NCBI GenBank assembly: GCA_030602585.1
Contig: JAUVZJ010000006.1
Coordinates: 1 to 64,000 of the forward strand
Direction: 5' to 3'
Origin: Candidatus Methanophagales archaeon
GTDB lineage: Archaea; Halobacteriota; Syntropharchaeia; Alkanophagales; Methanospirareceae
Length of the DNA: 64,000 bases
In this document: one piece after another, positions 52,895 through 62,216 of the stretch
Position numbering within the stretch: position 1 is the stretch's first letter
Layout of the letters: the number at the start of each line of letters is the position of its first letter
Program-made: the position numbers and the translations under genes
The notes under the pieces: model-generated
The model's input: the letters and a program-made list of their open reading frames with translations, nothing else
Databases searched by the model: none
What the model was told of the DNA's origin: nothing

Positions 52895-53569
52895 TTAACT
52901 GGCAAAATCTGCGAATAAATGCAATAGCATTATCTCCGTGCCAGTGTATCTTTGGATATGAACAGTCTCAAAAATTAGTGAGTGCGCAACAAAACCTCCA
53001 ACCTTATTGAATGGTATTTTTTCATTTGTTTTTGCTTTCCTCTTTTCTAATGCTTTCTTGACAGCTACTATAGCTTCATCAATGGGTTTGGACAATATGT
53101 AGCCTAACATAATTCCATGACTATGGCCATAACTATATCTTCCCTCTATGAAGTCAAGTACACCTTCTTCTACATATAGACCCCCATGTCTTTTTCCTTC
53201 ACCAAAAAGGAGTTTCGCCTCTACGGCCAAGTAACCATTAGGGGAATAATTGTCCCAAGTGAATTTGATGTCTATTTGAGAATATTTAATATTAGTTAGG
53301 GGATGTACAAGATTTAAACTAAGAGGCTCTGCACGGATTTTATACGTCTCTTGTTCTTTTTGTATTTCATTTACCAGTTCTATTGTAATTGTATTTTCAA
53401 GTGTTTTCTTCTTTCTATTCTTTTGTGACCTGCATAATTGTTTAACAAAATTTTTTTGTCTTAGCTGGTCTGAACCCAGTATCAACAAATTTAATGCCGC
53501 CTTTAAGTAAGCAGAAGGAATTGAGAAAGTTGGCTTTCCTTTATAGTGTCCCTGTTTATAATTTGCCAT
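52895..53569 (-). CDS. Putative restriction endonuclease (PD-(D/E)XK-like)
   Basis: About 224 aa from ATG 53569, which overlaps the end of the methylase gene by 14 bases. A nuclease-like core is visible: Asp100/Asp106 (QIDIKFTWD) and Glu117-Ala-Lys119 (GYLAVEAKLL), matching D-...-(D/E)xK. The rest is hydrophilic with conserved-looking GGLYVEEG and YGHSHGIMLGY. Next to an adenine methylase, it is most likely the cutting subunit of a restriction system. Family not recognised beyond the motif. Confidence 0.6.
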   Translation of the reverse strand: MANYKQGHYKGKPTFSIPSAYLKAALNLLILGSDQLRQKNFVKQLCRSQKNRKKKTLENTITIELVNEIQKEQETYKIRAEPLSLNLVHPLTNIKYSQIDIKFTWDNYSPNGYLAVEAKLLFGEGKRHGGLYVEEGVLDFIEGRYSYGHSHGIMLGYILSKPIDEAIVAVKKALEKRKAKTNEKIPFNKVGGFVAHSLIFETVHIQRYTGTEIMLLHLFADFAS

Positions 53570-56500
53570 CTCGATTCTCCATATGCTCCCTGATGATTTC
53601 GTCAGCATCATTCAAAGCTGACGATTCAGACCAAAATCTTTCTTCTGATGGTTTAATGATGTACAAACGTTCCCCTTCATATACCCTGAGATGGCCCCAT
53701 GCATATACCCCTCCAGAAATCTCGTTTTTTACATTTTCTGATAATTTTATCAGTGCCTCTTCTATCCCCTTAACTTTCTTTGGTTCATCTGCTTGTTTTG
53801 CTCTTTGTGATGTTTGTCTGAACTCCACTAATGTTAAAGAAGGAGATTTATCTTCTAGTTCGTATAATTGATAAATCACTTTTTTGCCTTCTAATGCCAA
53901 CAGGTCATTTAATTGTTCGCATAACCTATTTGCGTACTTCTCTAATTGTTTTAATGTTGGACTGCGGATACTTCTTAGTCGACTTTTCTTTTTCTTTCGG
54001 TTTAAAAAGTGATCTATTGTATAATTAATCATGTCCTCCACAATAATGCGTTCTTCCTTGGTTAATTCATACAGGTCGCAAACAGATTTGAATAAAGAGT
54101 CTTCTAGACCCTTGATTTCTGATGAAGAGGCAGATTTCCACGATTCACACAGCTTATTTTCGATTGCAATTACTTCATTCCATCTATTATCCTCTAAATC
54201 AAGGATAGACTTGGGCAATGGAACATTAAGCCAATCTTTTTGTTCAATCAACTTAAAATGCCAACCAAAACTATCCCCTAGCAAAAATGCGAAATATATG
54301 CCGAGTTTGGTGTTAAGAACTGCGTTAATTCTATGTGCTATTTGTTCGCCTTTATTATAAAAGGATATTCCAATAAATATACCTGAAAAGATAGTATCAT
54401 GCGGTGTAAAAGCAACTCTTGTTTCGTTTTCTATTAAACTTCTGCGGAAAATCAATAAAGGGCCTCTAAATAATTCAATGCTTCTTTTCCGGCCCAATTT
54501 TCTATAAGAAAAGATAGGTAAGATTTCAGAATCTACGCAATACTTAAAGTTTTTATCTTCTTCAAGATTAGGAAGTAAAAAGTATTCATGGAAATTGCTC
54601 TCATCATATACAGATCCATGTTCATAACCTTGGCCATATTGGTTATCTGGAATGCCGATTTGCTTTAAAACATTTTTCAATGTAAAATTTTTATAGAGTT
54701 TCTGAATTAATTCAAAATCTCTTTGTGTCCCTCTAAATGCTATTTTCCATAGATGGGGATTTTCGATTAAAAGGTCAGTAGATATTGTTTGAATATCTGA
54801 TGAATGTATAATTATGTCCTCTCTCCTTTTTATCCCCGAATACCATTTGGGGCAGATATATGTGATGCAAGAATTCATTTCAGGAGCGTGTGGCCTGTAT
54901 ATGAATACACTGCCTGGCATTCCAGTACTTCCTCCCCTCCCTTTTTTATCCCCAAACAATATTTTTGAGTCGGAAAGGTCGGAAAGATTAAAAACTAATT
55001 CAACGAAATTTTCCGTTAAAAATGAATTTAACCAAAAATTATCCGATGCTTTTTTCTGTTGATAGAAAATCCTACTTGAGATAATAAATGCGATTTTAGT
55101 CTTTGGTTTAGCAAAATCTTTCACACGAATCATAATTGCTTGGTCAGGGCGATTTCTATAAATCTTCTTTTTCTTACAATAATCTAATGCCCATTGTTTA
55201 CCTAATGCCGGGTTTTCAGGATCGCAAGGCGCCGTATCTTCTCCTAACTTCGTCCACGGAAGGTTCCCTACGATGAGGTCGAATTTTAGACTTTTGAACG
55301 GTTCATTTCGATTAAATATATGCTCCGAATTGCAGATATCCTGTATATAGAGTGGTGGATAATAATCCTCCTCCCATTGTGGGTGATAAATGAGTTTTGG
55401 GAATTTAATAACTTCTGGATTGGTGAAATTCTCATCGAGTTCCAATAACGCCAAATAGAGACTGAAGGCAGTAACTTCAACGGCTCCAGGTTCAACGTCC
55501 ACCCCATATATCTGGTTCAAGAATATTTGGAGAATCTCATCGTGGCTGAGCTTTCTACCTAATTTACGGCTTCTTTTCAAAACAAGTCTGCGAAAAGCAT
55601 CCACAAGAAAAACGCCTGATCCACAGGCAGGGTCGAGAATACGAGCATCATCCGACAAATCCAGCATTGCTATAGATTGAACCAGTTCTACGAGATGGAA
55701 CTTTGTATAGTGAATGCTCTTTGCCCTTGCGTCGATCGGATCCTTTGAGTGTGCAAACATCTCATAAATACTGCTTATCAATTCAATTGGAATTATATCA
55801 AAACTATATGGCCATAGTCTTTTCTGACCTTTTATGTTATTGTTATCATCAAATTCAATACCACTCATCACAGTACCATCAAAGAATGCACGTATAATTT
55901 TGTACGGTTTATCATCTCTAATTTTTTTTTCATCCTCCTTATATAGTGGAAATAAATCACCATTGAACGTTATTCGTAGCCATTGGAAAAAATTGTCGAG
56001 TTGTTCTCTATCAGTTAACAAATCTTTAATATCCCCATGTTCAAAATTCGCCTTTAAGAATTCTGGTGTGATAATTTTACGATCCCATAAATATGCCATA
56101 AAAATAGCCCTTCCAAGGAGCGCATGAGCAATATGAACTGGGACACGATCGCTATCACCTCTAGTTAATTTTTGCTCAGTATCCCATAAATCATCCAATA
56201 ATGATTTTTCAACTCGCTGATTGGGGTCAATTTGTCTCCCAACGCCACTTTCCCAAAATTTACCTGTATCAAATAACTCTCGCCTAAATTGTTCGACATC
56301 TTTCAGTCCTTCAGAAGTTATTTCCAATACATCTAAAATATGAGTGTCTTCAGTATCTTCTTCTTGTGGACGGGCAAATGCATCATATATACGCACCTCA
56401 GTTGGGCTAATTAACCAAAGAATAGGAGCCCTACCAGTGTTCCAAACATCTTTCCTAATTTGTTTTATCTGTTCTTTAGATATTCCTTCAATGTCTTTAA

Positions 56501-56741
56501 AATAGATGCAGGAGTGTCCAGCCCTTCCTTTAAGAGTTGCAGGGGTTTCATAAATCAAATCGATCTTCGCTTCGTGTTGATTTTCATCTAGAATACGCCC
56601 GTGACGGAGGAAAACCTCATCTTCTTTTTCTGCCTTTTCTCTATCATACAGCCCATCCACAAAGTCCCCACTATCTGTGAGAAAACCTGCCGACTTCAAT
56701 GTAATGTTAATGGATTTTTTTAGCGTCAGCACTTCACTCAT
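53556..56741 (-). CDS. Large N6-adenine DNA methyltransferase (Eco57I-like), NLPW variant
   Basis: A 1061-aa protein. The AdoMet motif is LDPACGSGVFLV from about residue 369, then YGVDVEPGAVEVTAFSLYLALLE. The catalytic tetrapeptide is N493-LPW instead of the usual NPPY/W. An N-terminal region with a nuclease-like HEAKIDLIYE precedes it, and a target-recognition C-terminal half follows. It overlaps the endonuclease-like gene downstream and is preceded by a 73-aa gene. Together they form a restriction operon. It is unrelated in sequence to the methylase at 3740 apart from the core. Confidence 0.8.
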   Translation of the reverse strand: MSEVLTLKKSINITLKSAGFLTDSGDFVDGLYDREKAEKEDEVFLRHGRILDENQHEAKIDLIYETPATLKGRAGHSCIYFKDIEGISKEQIKQIRKDVWNTGRAPILWLISPTEVRIYDAFARPQEEDTEDTHILDVLEITSEGLKDVEQFRRELFDTGKFWESGVGRQIDPNQRVEKSLLDDLWDTEQKLTRGDSDRVPVHIAHALLGRAIFMAYLWDRKIITPEFLKANFEHGDIKDLLTDREQLDNFFQWLRITFNGDLFPLYKEDEKKIRDDKPYKIIRAFFDGTVMSGIEFDDNNNIKGQKRLWPYSFDIIPIELISSIYEMFAHSKDPIDARAKSIHYTKFHLVELVQSIAMLDLSDDARILDPACGSGVFLVDAFRRLVLKRSRKLGRKLSHDEILQIFLNQIYGVDVEPGAVEVTAFSLYLALLELDENFTNPEVIKFPKLIYHPQWEEDYYPPLYIQDICNSEHIFNRNEPFKSLKFDLIVGNLPWTKLGEDTAPCDPENPALGKQWALDYCKKKKIYRNRPDQAIMIRVKDFAKPKTKIAFIISSRIFYQQKKASDNFWLNSFLTENFVELVFNLSDLSDSKILFGDKKGRGGSTGMPGSVFIYRPHAPEMNSCITYICPKWYSGIKRREDIIIHSSDIQTISTDLLIENPHLWKIAFRGTQRDFELIQKLYKNFTLKNVLKQIGIPDNQYGQGYEHGSVYDESNFHEYFLLPNLEEDKNFKYCVDSEILPIFSYRKLGRKRSIELFRGPLLIFRRSLIENETRVAFTPHDTIFSGIFIGISFYNKGEQIAHRINAVLNTKLGIYFAFLLGDSFGWHFKLIEQKDWLNVPLPKSILDLEDNRWNEVIAIENKLCESWKSASSSEIKGLEDSLFKSVCDLYELTKEERIIVEDMINYTIDHFLNRKKKKSRLRSIRSPTLKQLEKYANRLCEQLNDLLALEGKKVIYQLYELEDKSPSLTLVEFRQTSQRAKQADEPKKVKGIEEALIKLSENVKNEISGGVYAWGHLRVYEGERLYIIKPSEERFWSESSALNDADEIIREHMENRDGKL

Positions 56742-56798
56742 TCATTTCTCCCCCTATCTTCCCTTCACCACACACATTTTGGTACACTTAATACTCTT

Positions 56799-57020
56799 TC
56801 ACTCCTGCCCCTTTAGATCTTTTAATATTCTTCTCAAATCTTCAAATGTATAGTTATCTGTGAGATCAGTAACAATCTCAAATATTCCCTTTAGTTGTTC
56901 GAGCGTATATTCGTTTTTAGATTTGATTATGCTGAAAGATTTGGTCTTATCGAACTTATTCTTCTCTTCTCCTTGCTTCTTTATCGTTACTTCCCCCCAT
57001 CGCTTATTCGCCACTCTCAT
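56799..57020 (-). CDS. Small basic protein at the head of the R-M operon
   Basis: A 73-aa Lys-rich protein (VTIKKQGEEKNKFDKTKSFSIIK), with a helical second half (LEQLKGIFEIVTDLTD, FEDLRRILKDLKG). It lies 57 bases before the methylase on the same strand and could be a controller or structural partner; no helix-turn-helix is evident. Family not recognised. Confidence 0.5.
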   Translation of the reverse strand: MRVANKRWGEVTIKKQGEEKNKFDKTKSFSIIKSKNEYTLEQLKGIFEIVTDLTDNYTFEDLRRILKDLKGQE

Positions 57021-57248
57021 ATCTTACACCATAAATTATACTATTGGTTATACCAATGGTATAATCTAAATATATATAAGTTTTTCGGAATATTTTTTGA
57101 AAAGCTAACAATAATCTGATGTTAAGCCAACCAGTCGCATTCACCACTCGCATGAGTCCCACCCCGAAACCCGAAGAGTCACCAGTACCGACCATCGAAA
57201 AATTTATAAGTAATACATAACGTATGAAAGTTAAAAGACAAATCCATA

Positions 57249-57611
57249 ATGAGCGATGCGGCGCTTGGATGGAATAAAAAAATGGCAACGATCACCATCA
57301 AAAAAGGCTATTTGGAGATTTTAAAGACTTTAGGTAGTGCAGAAACTGTCGTTGAGGACGCAATACGAAAGTATTTAATAGACAAAAGCGTAGAGAGGAT
57401 TGAGAAAGCAAAGTGGAAAATCAAGGAATTTGAGAGGAAATACGATTGTAACTATGCAGAATTTATCGAGACAATATCAAATGAGGAAGGATTAAAAGCA
57501 GTTGAAAAGATAAGTCCGAATTGGGAAGCGGATATGACGGAGTGTGAATACTGGGAGAAGGAACTGGAAGAATGGAAGATGCGATTAGAAGACATTTTGA
57601 TAAAATCATAG
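57249..57611 (+). CDS. Antitoxin-like coiled protein
   Basis: A 120-aa frame from ATG 57249; ATG 57282 (MATITIKKGYLEILKTLG) may be the real start. It begins like a ribbon-helix-helix or Phd-like DNA-binding part and continues with a charged coil (ERIEKAKWKIKEFERKYD) and a Trp-rich end. It overlaps the next gene by 40 bases. Similar archaeal pairs are thought to be toxin-antitoxin modules. A TTTATAAGTA lies about 40 bases before 57249. Confidence 0.6.
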   Translation: MSDAALGWNKKMATITIKKGYLEILKTLGSAETVVEDAIRKYLIDKSVERIEKAKWKIKEFERKYDCNYAEFIETISNEEGLKAVEKISPNWEADMTECEYWEKELEEWKMRLEDILIKS

Positions 57612-57778
57612 AGGATGCTAAGGCTGTTATTGAAGATGTTGAGATCGAACAGGACTATTCTGTTAAGAGGGCACTTTTAAAAATAAGCGGAATTTTTAGG
57701 AATTTTAAAGTCAGGATTAGGGAGGTCATTGATGAAGATAAACGGAAATATGCTTATTATTTGATTAGAAAAGATTAA
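57572..57778 (+). CDS. Toxin-like partner (DUF6516-like), probably truncated
   Basis: A 68-aa protein beginning MEDAIRRHFDKIIEDAKAVIED and containing GIFRNFKVRIREVIDEDKRKYAYYL, the core of DUF6516-type TA partners. Family members usually run about 30 residues further, with an FDN/PH motif, so the end at LIRKD-stop looks premature. Overlaps the antitoxin-like gene. Confidence 0.55.
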   Translation: MEDAIRRHFDKIIEDAKAVIEDVEIEQDYSVKRALLKISGIFRNFKVRIREVIDEDKRKYAYYLIRKD

Positions 57779-57830
57779 ATCAATGAAATAAGAAGATAAC
57801 TTCAAGCCATGAAAATGGAGACGAGATACA

Positions 57831-59753
57831 ATGCGAAAAAGCATAACGCAAAAAATTTTGGAGGGACATACAGTAGAAGGCAAATTTGAACCCGGTAAGG
57901 AGATAGCGATAAAAATAGACCAGACTTTAACGCAGGATGCAACCGGAACCATGGCTTATTTACAATTCGAAGCGATGAACGTCGAGAGGGTAAAAACAGA
58001 GCTCTCTGTGAGTTACATAGACCATAACACGATTCAGGCAGGATTTGAGAATGCCGATGACCACCGATACCTCCAGTCTATCGCAGCAAAATATGGTATT
58101 CTGTTATCGAAAACGGGAAACGGAATATGTCATCAAGTTCACCTTGAACGGTTTGGAAAACCAGGGGAAACATTGTTAGGTTCTGATAGCCATACGCCCA
58201 CTGGTGGTGGAATAGGGATGATTGCGATTGGTGCCGGCGGGTTGGACGTTGCAGTTGCAATGGGTGGTGGTCCTTTCTATCTCACATGTCCGAAAGTAAT
58301 AAAACTGAATTTGAAAGGAGAACTGCGTCCCTGGGTAACCGCAAAAGATGTCACACTAAAAGTTTTGGAGCTGTTCACGACAAAAGGAAATGTTGGCTCT
58401 ATATTTGAATACGGAGGCGATGGGGTGAAAACACTTTCGGTTCCTGAACGTGCGACGATAACAAATATGGGCGCAGAATGCGGCGTTACTACTTCTGTGT
58501 TCCCCTGTGACGAAATAACAATGCAATTCCTGCAGGCGCAAGGCAGAGCACAGGATTGGCTTGCAATTAAGGCAGATGAAGATGCAGAATATGCGAAGGT
58601 GGTTGAGATTGACTTGAGTGAGGTCGTTCCTCTTGTTGCATGCCCGCATAGTCCTGACAACGTCAAGCCGGTAACGGAATTGGAAGGCATGGCTGTGAAT
58701 CAGGTATGCATTGGAAGCTGCACTAATTCTTCATACAAAGACCTGATGACTGTTGCAAGGATATTGAAGGGTAAAAGGGTTCATCCTGACGTGGATTTTG
58801 TAATTGCCCCGGGGTCTAAACAGGTGCTTGAGAATATTTGCAGAGCAGGCGCATTAACCAACCTCATATCTGCGGGTGCAAGGATTGCAGAGTGTGCCTG
58901 CGGATTCTGTATCGGAAACAGTTATGCACCTGCGACGGATGCGGTATCAATACGGACGAGCAACCGTAATTTTCTTGGTCGTTCCGGGACGAACAGCGCA
59001 AAAGTATATTTAGTTAGCCCGGAAACAGCCGCTGCGACGGTTATCAGCGGGAAGATGACAGACCCACGAAGTTTCGGAATGGAATATCCGCAGGTGGAGA
59101 TGCCCGCGAAATTCTATATAGACGACAGCATGATTCTCCAACCTTCTAAGACGCCTGAGAACGTCGAGATATACCGAGGACCAAATATAGGCGAGCCACC
59201 CTCGAATTCTCCGCTGCCTGACGCTATTTTGGGATTCGTGACTATCAAAGTAGCTGATAAAATCACCACTGACCACATTATACCGGCAGGTAGCAGGATG
59301 AAATACCGGTCTAATATAGCCAAATATGCGGAGTTTGTATTTGAAATGGTGGATAAGGATTTTTATAAAAGGGCTGTTCAATACCGCGATAAGGGAAAAC
59401 ATAATATCATCGTAGCCGGGGAGAGTTATGGTCAGGGCTCCTCACGCGAACATGCGGCACTATGTCCCATGTTTTTGGGTGTAAAGGCAGTGATTGCGAA
59501 GTCGTTTGAGCGGATACATGCAGCAAATCTCGTTAATTTCGGGATTGCCCCACTCACTTTCAAATCGGAATCGGATTATAATGGCATAGATGTGGGTGAC
59601 GAGATTGAGATTCCAGGCATAAGGCGGCTGTTGTCAAAGAATGAGGAATTGGTGGTGAGAAACCAAACGAAAGGGGTTGAATTCGAGGTCTGTTATGAGC
59701 TGTCGGAACGGCAGCGTGATATTGTTCTTGCTGGTGGCCGAGGACGAAATTGA
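57831..59753 (+). CDS. acn: Aconitate hydratase (aconitase)
   Basis: A 640-aa [4Fe-4S] aconitase converting citrate to isocitrate. Cluster ligands lie in CIGSCTNSS and ACGFCIG. Active-site stretches include GSDSHTPTGGGIG, SNRNFLGRSG, and GESYGQGSSREHAA in the swivel domain. The compact length fits the bacterial/archaeal aconitase subfamily rather than AcnA (about 890 aa). It follows the TA pair after 52 bases. Expected to feed a partial TCA cycle toward 2-oxoglutarate. Confidence 0.94.
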   Translation: MRKSITQKILEGHTVEGKFEPGKEIAIKIDQTLTQDATGTMAYLQFEAMNVERVKTELSVSYIDHNTIQAGFENADDHRYLQSIAAKYGILLSKTGNGICHQVHLERFGKPGETLLGSDSHTPTGGGIGMIAIGAGGLDVAVAMGGGPFYLTCPKVIKLNLKGELRPWVTAKDVTLKVLELFTTKGNVGSIFEYGGDGVKTLSVPERATITNMGAECGVTTSVFPCDEITMQFLQAQGRAQDWLAIKADEDAEYAKVVEIDLSEVVPLVACPHSPDNVKPVTELEGMAVNQVCIGSCTNSSYKDLMTVARILKGKRVHPDVDFVIAPGSKQVLENICRAGALTNLISAGARIAECACGFCIGNSYAPATDAVSIRTSNRNFLGRSGTNSAKVYLVSPETAAATVISGKMTDPRSFGMEYPQVEMPAKFYIDDSMILQPSKTPENVEIYRGPNIGEPPSNSPLPDAILGFVTIKVADKITTDHIIPAGSRMKYRSNIAKYAEFVFEMVDKDFYKRAVQYRDKGKHNIIVAGESYGQGSSREHAALCPMFLGVKAVIAKSFERIHAANLVNFGIAPLTFKSESDYNGIDVGDEIEIPGIRRLLSKNEELVVRNQTKGVEFEVCYELSERQRDIVLAGGRGRN

Positions 59754-59775
59754 GGAGTGCAGAGAGGTTACGCAA

Positions 59776-60396
59776 TCATTCATCAAGAAGTAAAAAATTT
59801 TCATCCAGAATACCCATCGCTTCTTTCTCTCTACGACCACCGCATTTCTTGACGATACCGGCATAATGTACCATAAGTTTTTTTAGCTCCTCCTTTTCTC
59901 GCTCATCTTCGATTACAACATCATACCTCGTTGCGAGGATAGTAGCTTCAATCACGGCATTAAGCCCGCGGTTTATCGCTTTTACTTCTTTTCTATTTAT
60001 TTTTACTGCAATGGGCGTCAATTGAAAGAGGTAAAATTCACTGCACTCTTCTGCCAGAACGCTCTGGAATATTATCCATGAATTCGCTTCTGTTAATGCC
60101 GGTAATCCGGAAAAAAAGGAGAAATAGGTTTCGTTCAGATTATCAAATGCTGCTTTCACAAATAAGACTGCGTCATCTGTCACATTCGCCATTAACTTAT
60201 TTGTTTCCATCAGGTTAGAAAGCGTTTTTGAACCTTCGTATAGCTTCACAAAATGGTTATTTTTGTCTTTGTCTTTGTCTTCGCTGGTTGTAGTTATTAT
60301 ACCAATAGGAGCTGCGTTAAGCTTCCCGGAAGCTGACTTCGTTGTAACTATTACTTCTGATATGCCTTCGTCTATCCCGGCTTCTTTTAAGTCCAT
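59776..60396 (-). CDS. DUF447 flavin-binding split-barrel protein
   Basis: A 206-aa archaeal DUF447-type protein: EVIVTTKSASGKLNAAPIGI at the start (split-barrel strands), KLYEGSKTLSNL, then a helical C-terminal half (GLNAVIEATILATRYDVV). DUF447 proteins bind FMN in structures known from archaea and often lie near cofactor synthesis genes. Here arfC is its divergent neighbour, so a link to flavin or methanopterin metabolism is plausible. Confidence 0.8.
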   Translation of the reverse strand: MDLKEAGIDEGISEVIVTTKSASGKLNAAPIGIITTTSEDKDKDKNNHFVKLYEGSKTLSNLMETNKLMANVTDDAVLFVKAAFDNLNETYFSFFSGLPALTEANSWIIFQSVLAEECSEFYLFQLTPIAVKINRKEVKAINRGLNAVIEATILATRYDVVIEDEREKEELKKLMVHYAGIVKKCGGRREKEAMGILDENFLLLDE

Positions 60397-60513
60397 TTTT
60401 ACACAAACGCTATCAGTTTTCTTCTCAATGTTTTAAAATAGAAATGTTGATATGGTATTAGTATTTAAAGTCATGTTAATTTTTTTGATTACGAGCAGGA
60501 GAAATAAAATAGC

Positions 60514-61200
60514 ATGGACAGAGTTAGACCTTTTGTATTCATAAATGCCGCAATGAGCGCGGATGGAAAAATATCAACGGTGAAGAGGAAACAGACGAGA
60601 ATAAGCGGCAAAGAAGACTTTGACAGGGTTGATTCACTGAAGGCGGAATGCGATGCAATAATGGTTGGCGTAGGCACTGTTTTAGCTGATAACCCTTCTT
60701 TAACTGTGAAATCAGAAAATAGGCGAGAAGAAAGGAAGAGCGCGGGAAAAGATGAAAATCCGTTGCGAATAGTGGTGGACGGCAGGGCGAGAACGCCTGT
60801 TGATGCAGAGATATTGAACAAAGGCGAAGGCAGACGAATAATTGCGGTTTCTGAACAGGCAATTGTAGAGGATTTGGACAGATTAGGCGAGAAAGCGGAG
60901 ATTATGGTCTGCGGCAAGGAAGAAGTGGACTTAAAGAAACTTCTGTATATATTATTGCAGCGTGGTGTGAGCAGATTGATGGTGGAAGGTGGTGCAACGC
61001 TTAATTGGTCTTTGGTCTCGCAAAAGCTCGTTGACGAAATATACATATACGTTGGCAATATGATAATAGGTGGCGAAGACGCACCGACACTTGTGGATGG
61101 TAAAGGGTTTGTTAAGGAAGACGCGATGGTAAAGCTGGAGCTTTTGAGTGCAGAGAAGATGGACGAGGGTGTTTTGTTGCGGTGGCGTGTTCGTAAGTAA
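60514..61200 (+). CDS. arfC: 2,5-diamino-6-(ribosylamino)-pyrimidinone 5'-phosphate reductase
   Basis: A 228-aa NADPH reductase of archaeal riboflavin/F420-precursor synthesis (RIB7/ArfC type). Signatures: FVFINAAMSADGKIST, DRVDSLKAECDAIMVGVGTVLADNPSL, and RLMVEGGATLNWSL near the C-terminus. There is no deaminase domain, so it is the stand-alone reductase as in archaea. It reduces the ribosyl group after GTP cyclohydrolase III action. Confidence 0.92.
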   Translation: MDRVRPFVFINAAMSADGKISTVKRKQTRISGKEDFDRVDSLKAECDAIMVGVGTVLADNPSLTVKSENRREERKSAGKDENPLRIVVDGRARTPVDAEILNKGEGRRIIAVSEQAIVEDLDRLGEKAEIMVCGKEEVDLKKLLYILLQRGVSRLMVEGGATLNWSLVSQKLVDEIYIYVGNMIIGGEDAPTLVDGKGFVKEDAMVKLELLSAEKMDEGVLLRWRVRK

Positions 61201-61221
61201 CTGAGTAGGTGATGGTAAAAT

Positions 61222-61299
61222 ATGAAACTTCCTGACGGAATAAAGGATATAAACGATCTTGCCAAACACCCCAATCAACCCCAAAAGGCGGACTCATAA
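61222..61299 (+). CDS. 25-residue frame after arfC
   Basis: ATG after GGTGATGGTAAAAT opens a 25-codon frame (KLPDGIKDINDLAKHP...) ending in TAA. It may be the remnant of a gene once following arfC, or chance. About 70 bases without features follow before cooC's end. Confidence 0.25.
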   Translation: MKLPDGIKDINDLAKHPNQPQKADS

Positions 61300-61371
61300 T
61301 AGATGATTAAACATAGCTATCAAAAAACATTTTTCATTTTTTGTTTATAGATTCGTTAATTGTGCAAACAT

Positions 61372-62154
61372 TTAACCTCCACAAATCTTCTCAAATATCT
61401 CCTTCACCGCAACAACCGCTTTAGAATCCTTAGGCAGTTCTATTATCGGCTTTCCTACCAAATCATACGCCCTTATGTTCTCGTCTTCGGGAACTGTTCC
61501 TATGAGCGTAAGCCCGCTATCTTTTACCATCGCAGGCAAGGCGTTCTTCACCGCTTCATCCTCCGTAACCTTGTTCAACACGAGATATATGTGCCGAAAG
61601 TTAATCTGCAGCTTCTCTGCAAGGTTCTTTATGGCTAATGCAGTGTCTATACCCCTTTTAGTGGGATCGCTAACCACGAGCATTGTATCCACGTCCCTTG
61701 TCGTTCTGCGGCTTAGATGCTCCAACCCCGCTTCGCAATCTATCAGTATCGTAGGGAACCGAGCAGACAGTTTATCAATAAAATGCCTTAACATGTCGTT
61801 TATCAAGCAATAGCAGCCCGGACCTTCAGAACGTCCCATAGCTAATACCGAGAAAAGAGGTGTGTTTACCGTTATCTCCTCTATCTTATATTCAATCAAC
61901 ATATCAGTGGGCATCTGTTCAGAGAAAAATACGCCACTTGGCGATGCTATCTCTTCCCTTACATCTCCTATCGTCTTATTTACTTTCACGCCTAACGTGC
62001 TTGGAAGACACGTTGCAGGGTCGGCATCTATCGCAAGCACTCTTCCTTTTCCATTTTCTGACAGGAATTTTAGCATTAACGATGCGATTACAGTTTTTCC
62101 CGTGCCTCCTTTTCCCGCTACTGCTATGATATTAGCCTTATCCCCTTTCATCAC
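61372..62154 (-). CDS. cooC: CooC-type maturation ATPase (MinD/ParA family)
   Basis: A 260-aa deviant-Walker ATPase: GKGGTGKT at 14-21 and AIDADPATCLPSTLGV. GPGCYCLIND contains the C-x-C pair of CooC proteins that binds metal at the dimer face. CooC helps insert nickel into CO dehydrogenase. No CODH gene is in the window; acetyl-CoA pathway enzymes elsewhere would be its client. The nickel regulator nikR in the same window fits a nickel-using metabolism. Confidence 0.88.
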   Translation of the reverse strand: MMKGDKANIIAVAGKGGTGKTVIASLMLKFLSENGKGRVLAIDADPATCLPSTLGVKVNKTIGDVREEIASPSGVFFSEQMPTDMLIEYKIEEITVNTPLFSVLAMGRSEGPGCYCLINDMLRHFIDKLSARFPTILIDCEAGLEHLSRRTTRDVDTMLVVSDPTKRGIDTALAIKNLAEKLQINFRHIYLVLNKVTEDEAVKNALPAMVKDSGLTLIGTVPEDENIRAYDLVGKPIIELPKDSKAVVAVKEIFEKICGG

Positions 62155-62216
62155 TTTTTCTAACTTCTTTCTCCTTCTCTCCAGAAACCTTATTAATTTA
62201 TTGTTACTTCTTGTAT

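Noticed and set aside
57004-57288. Minus-strand frame of 94 codons
   Set aside because: It spans the promoter region and repeats of two divergent genes, has no motif and no ribosome site.
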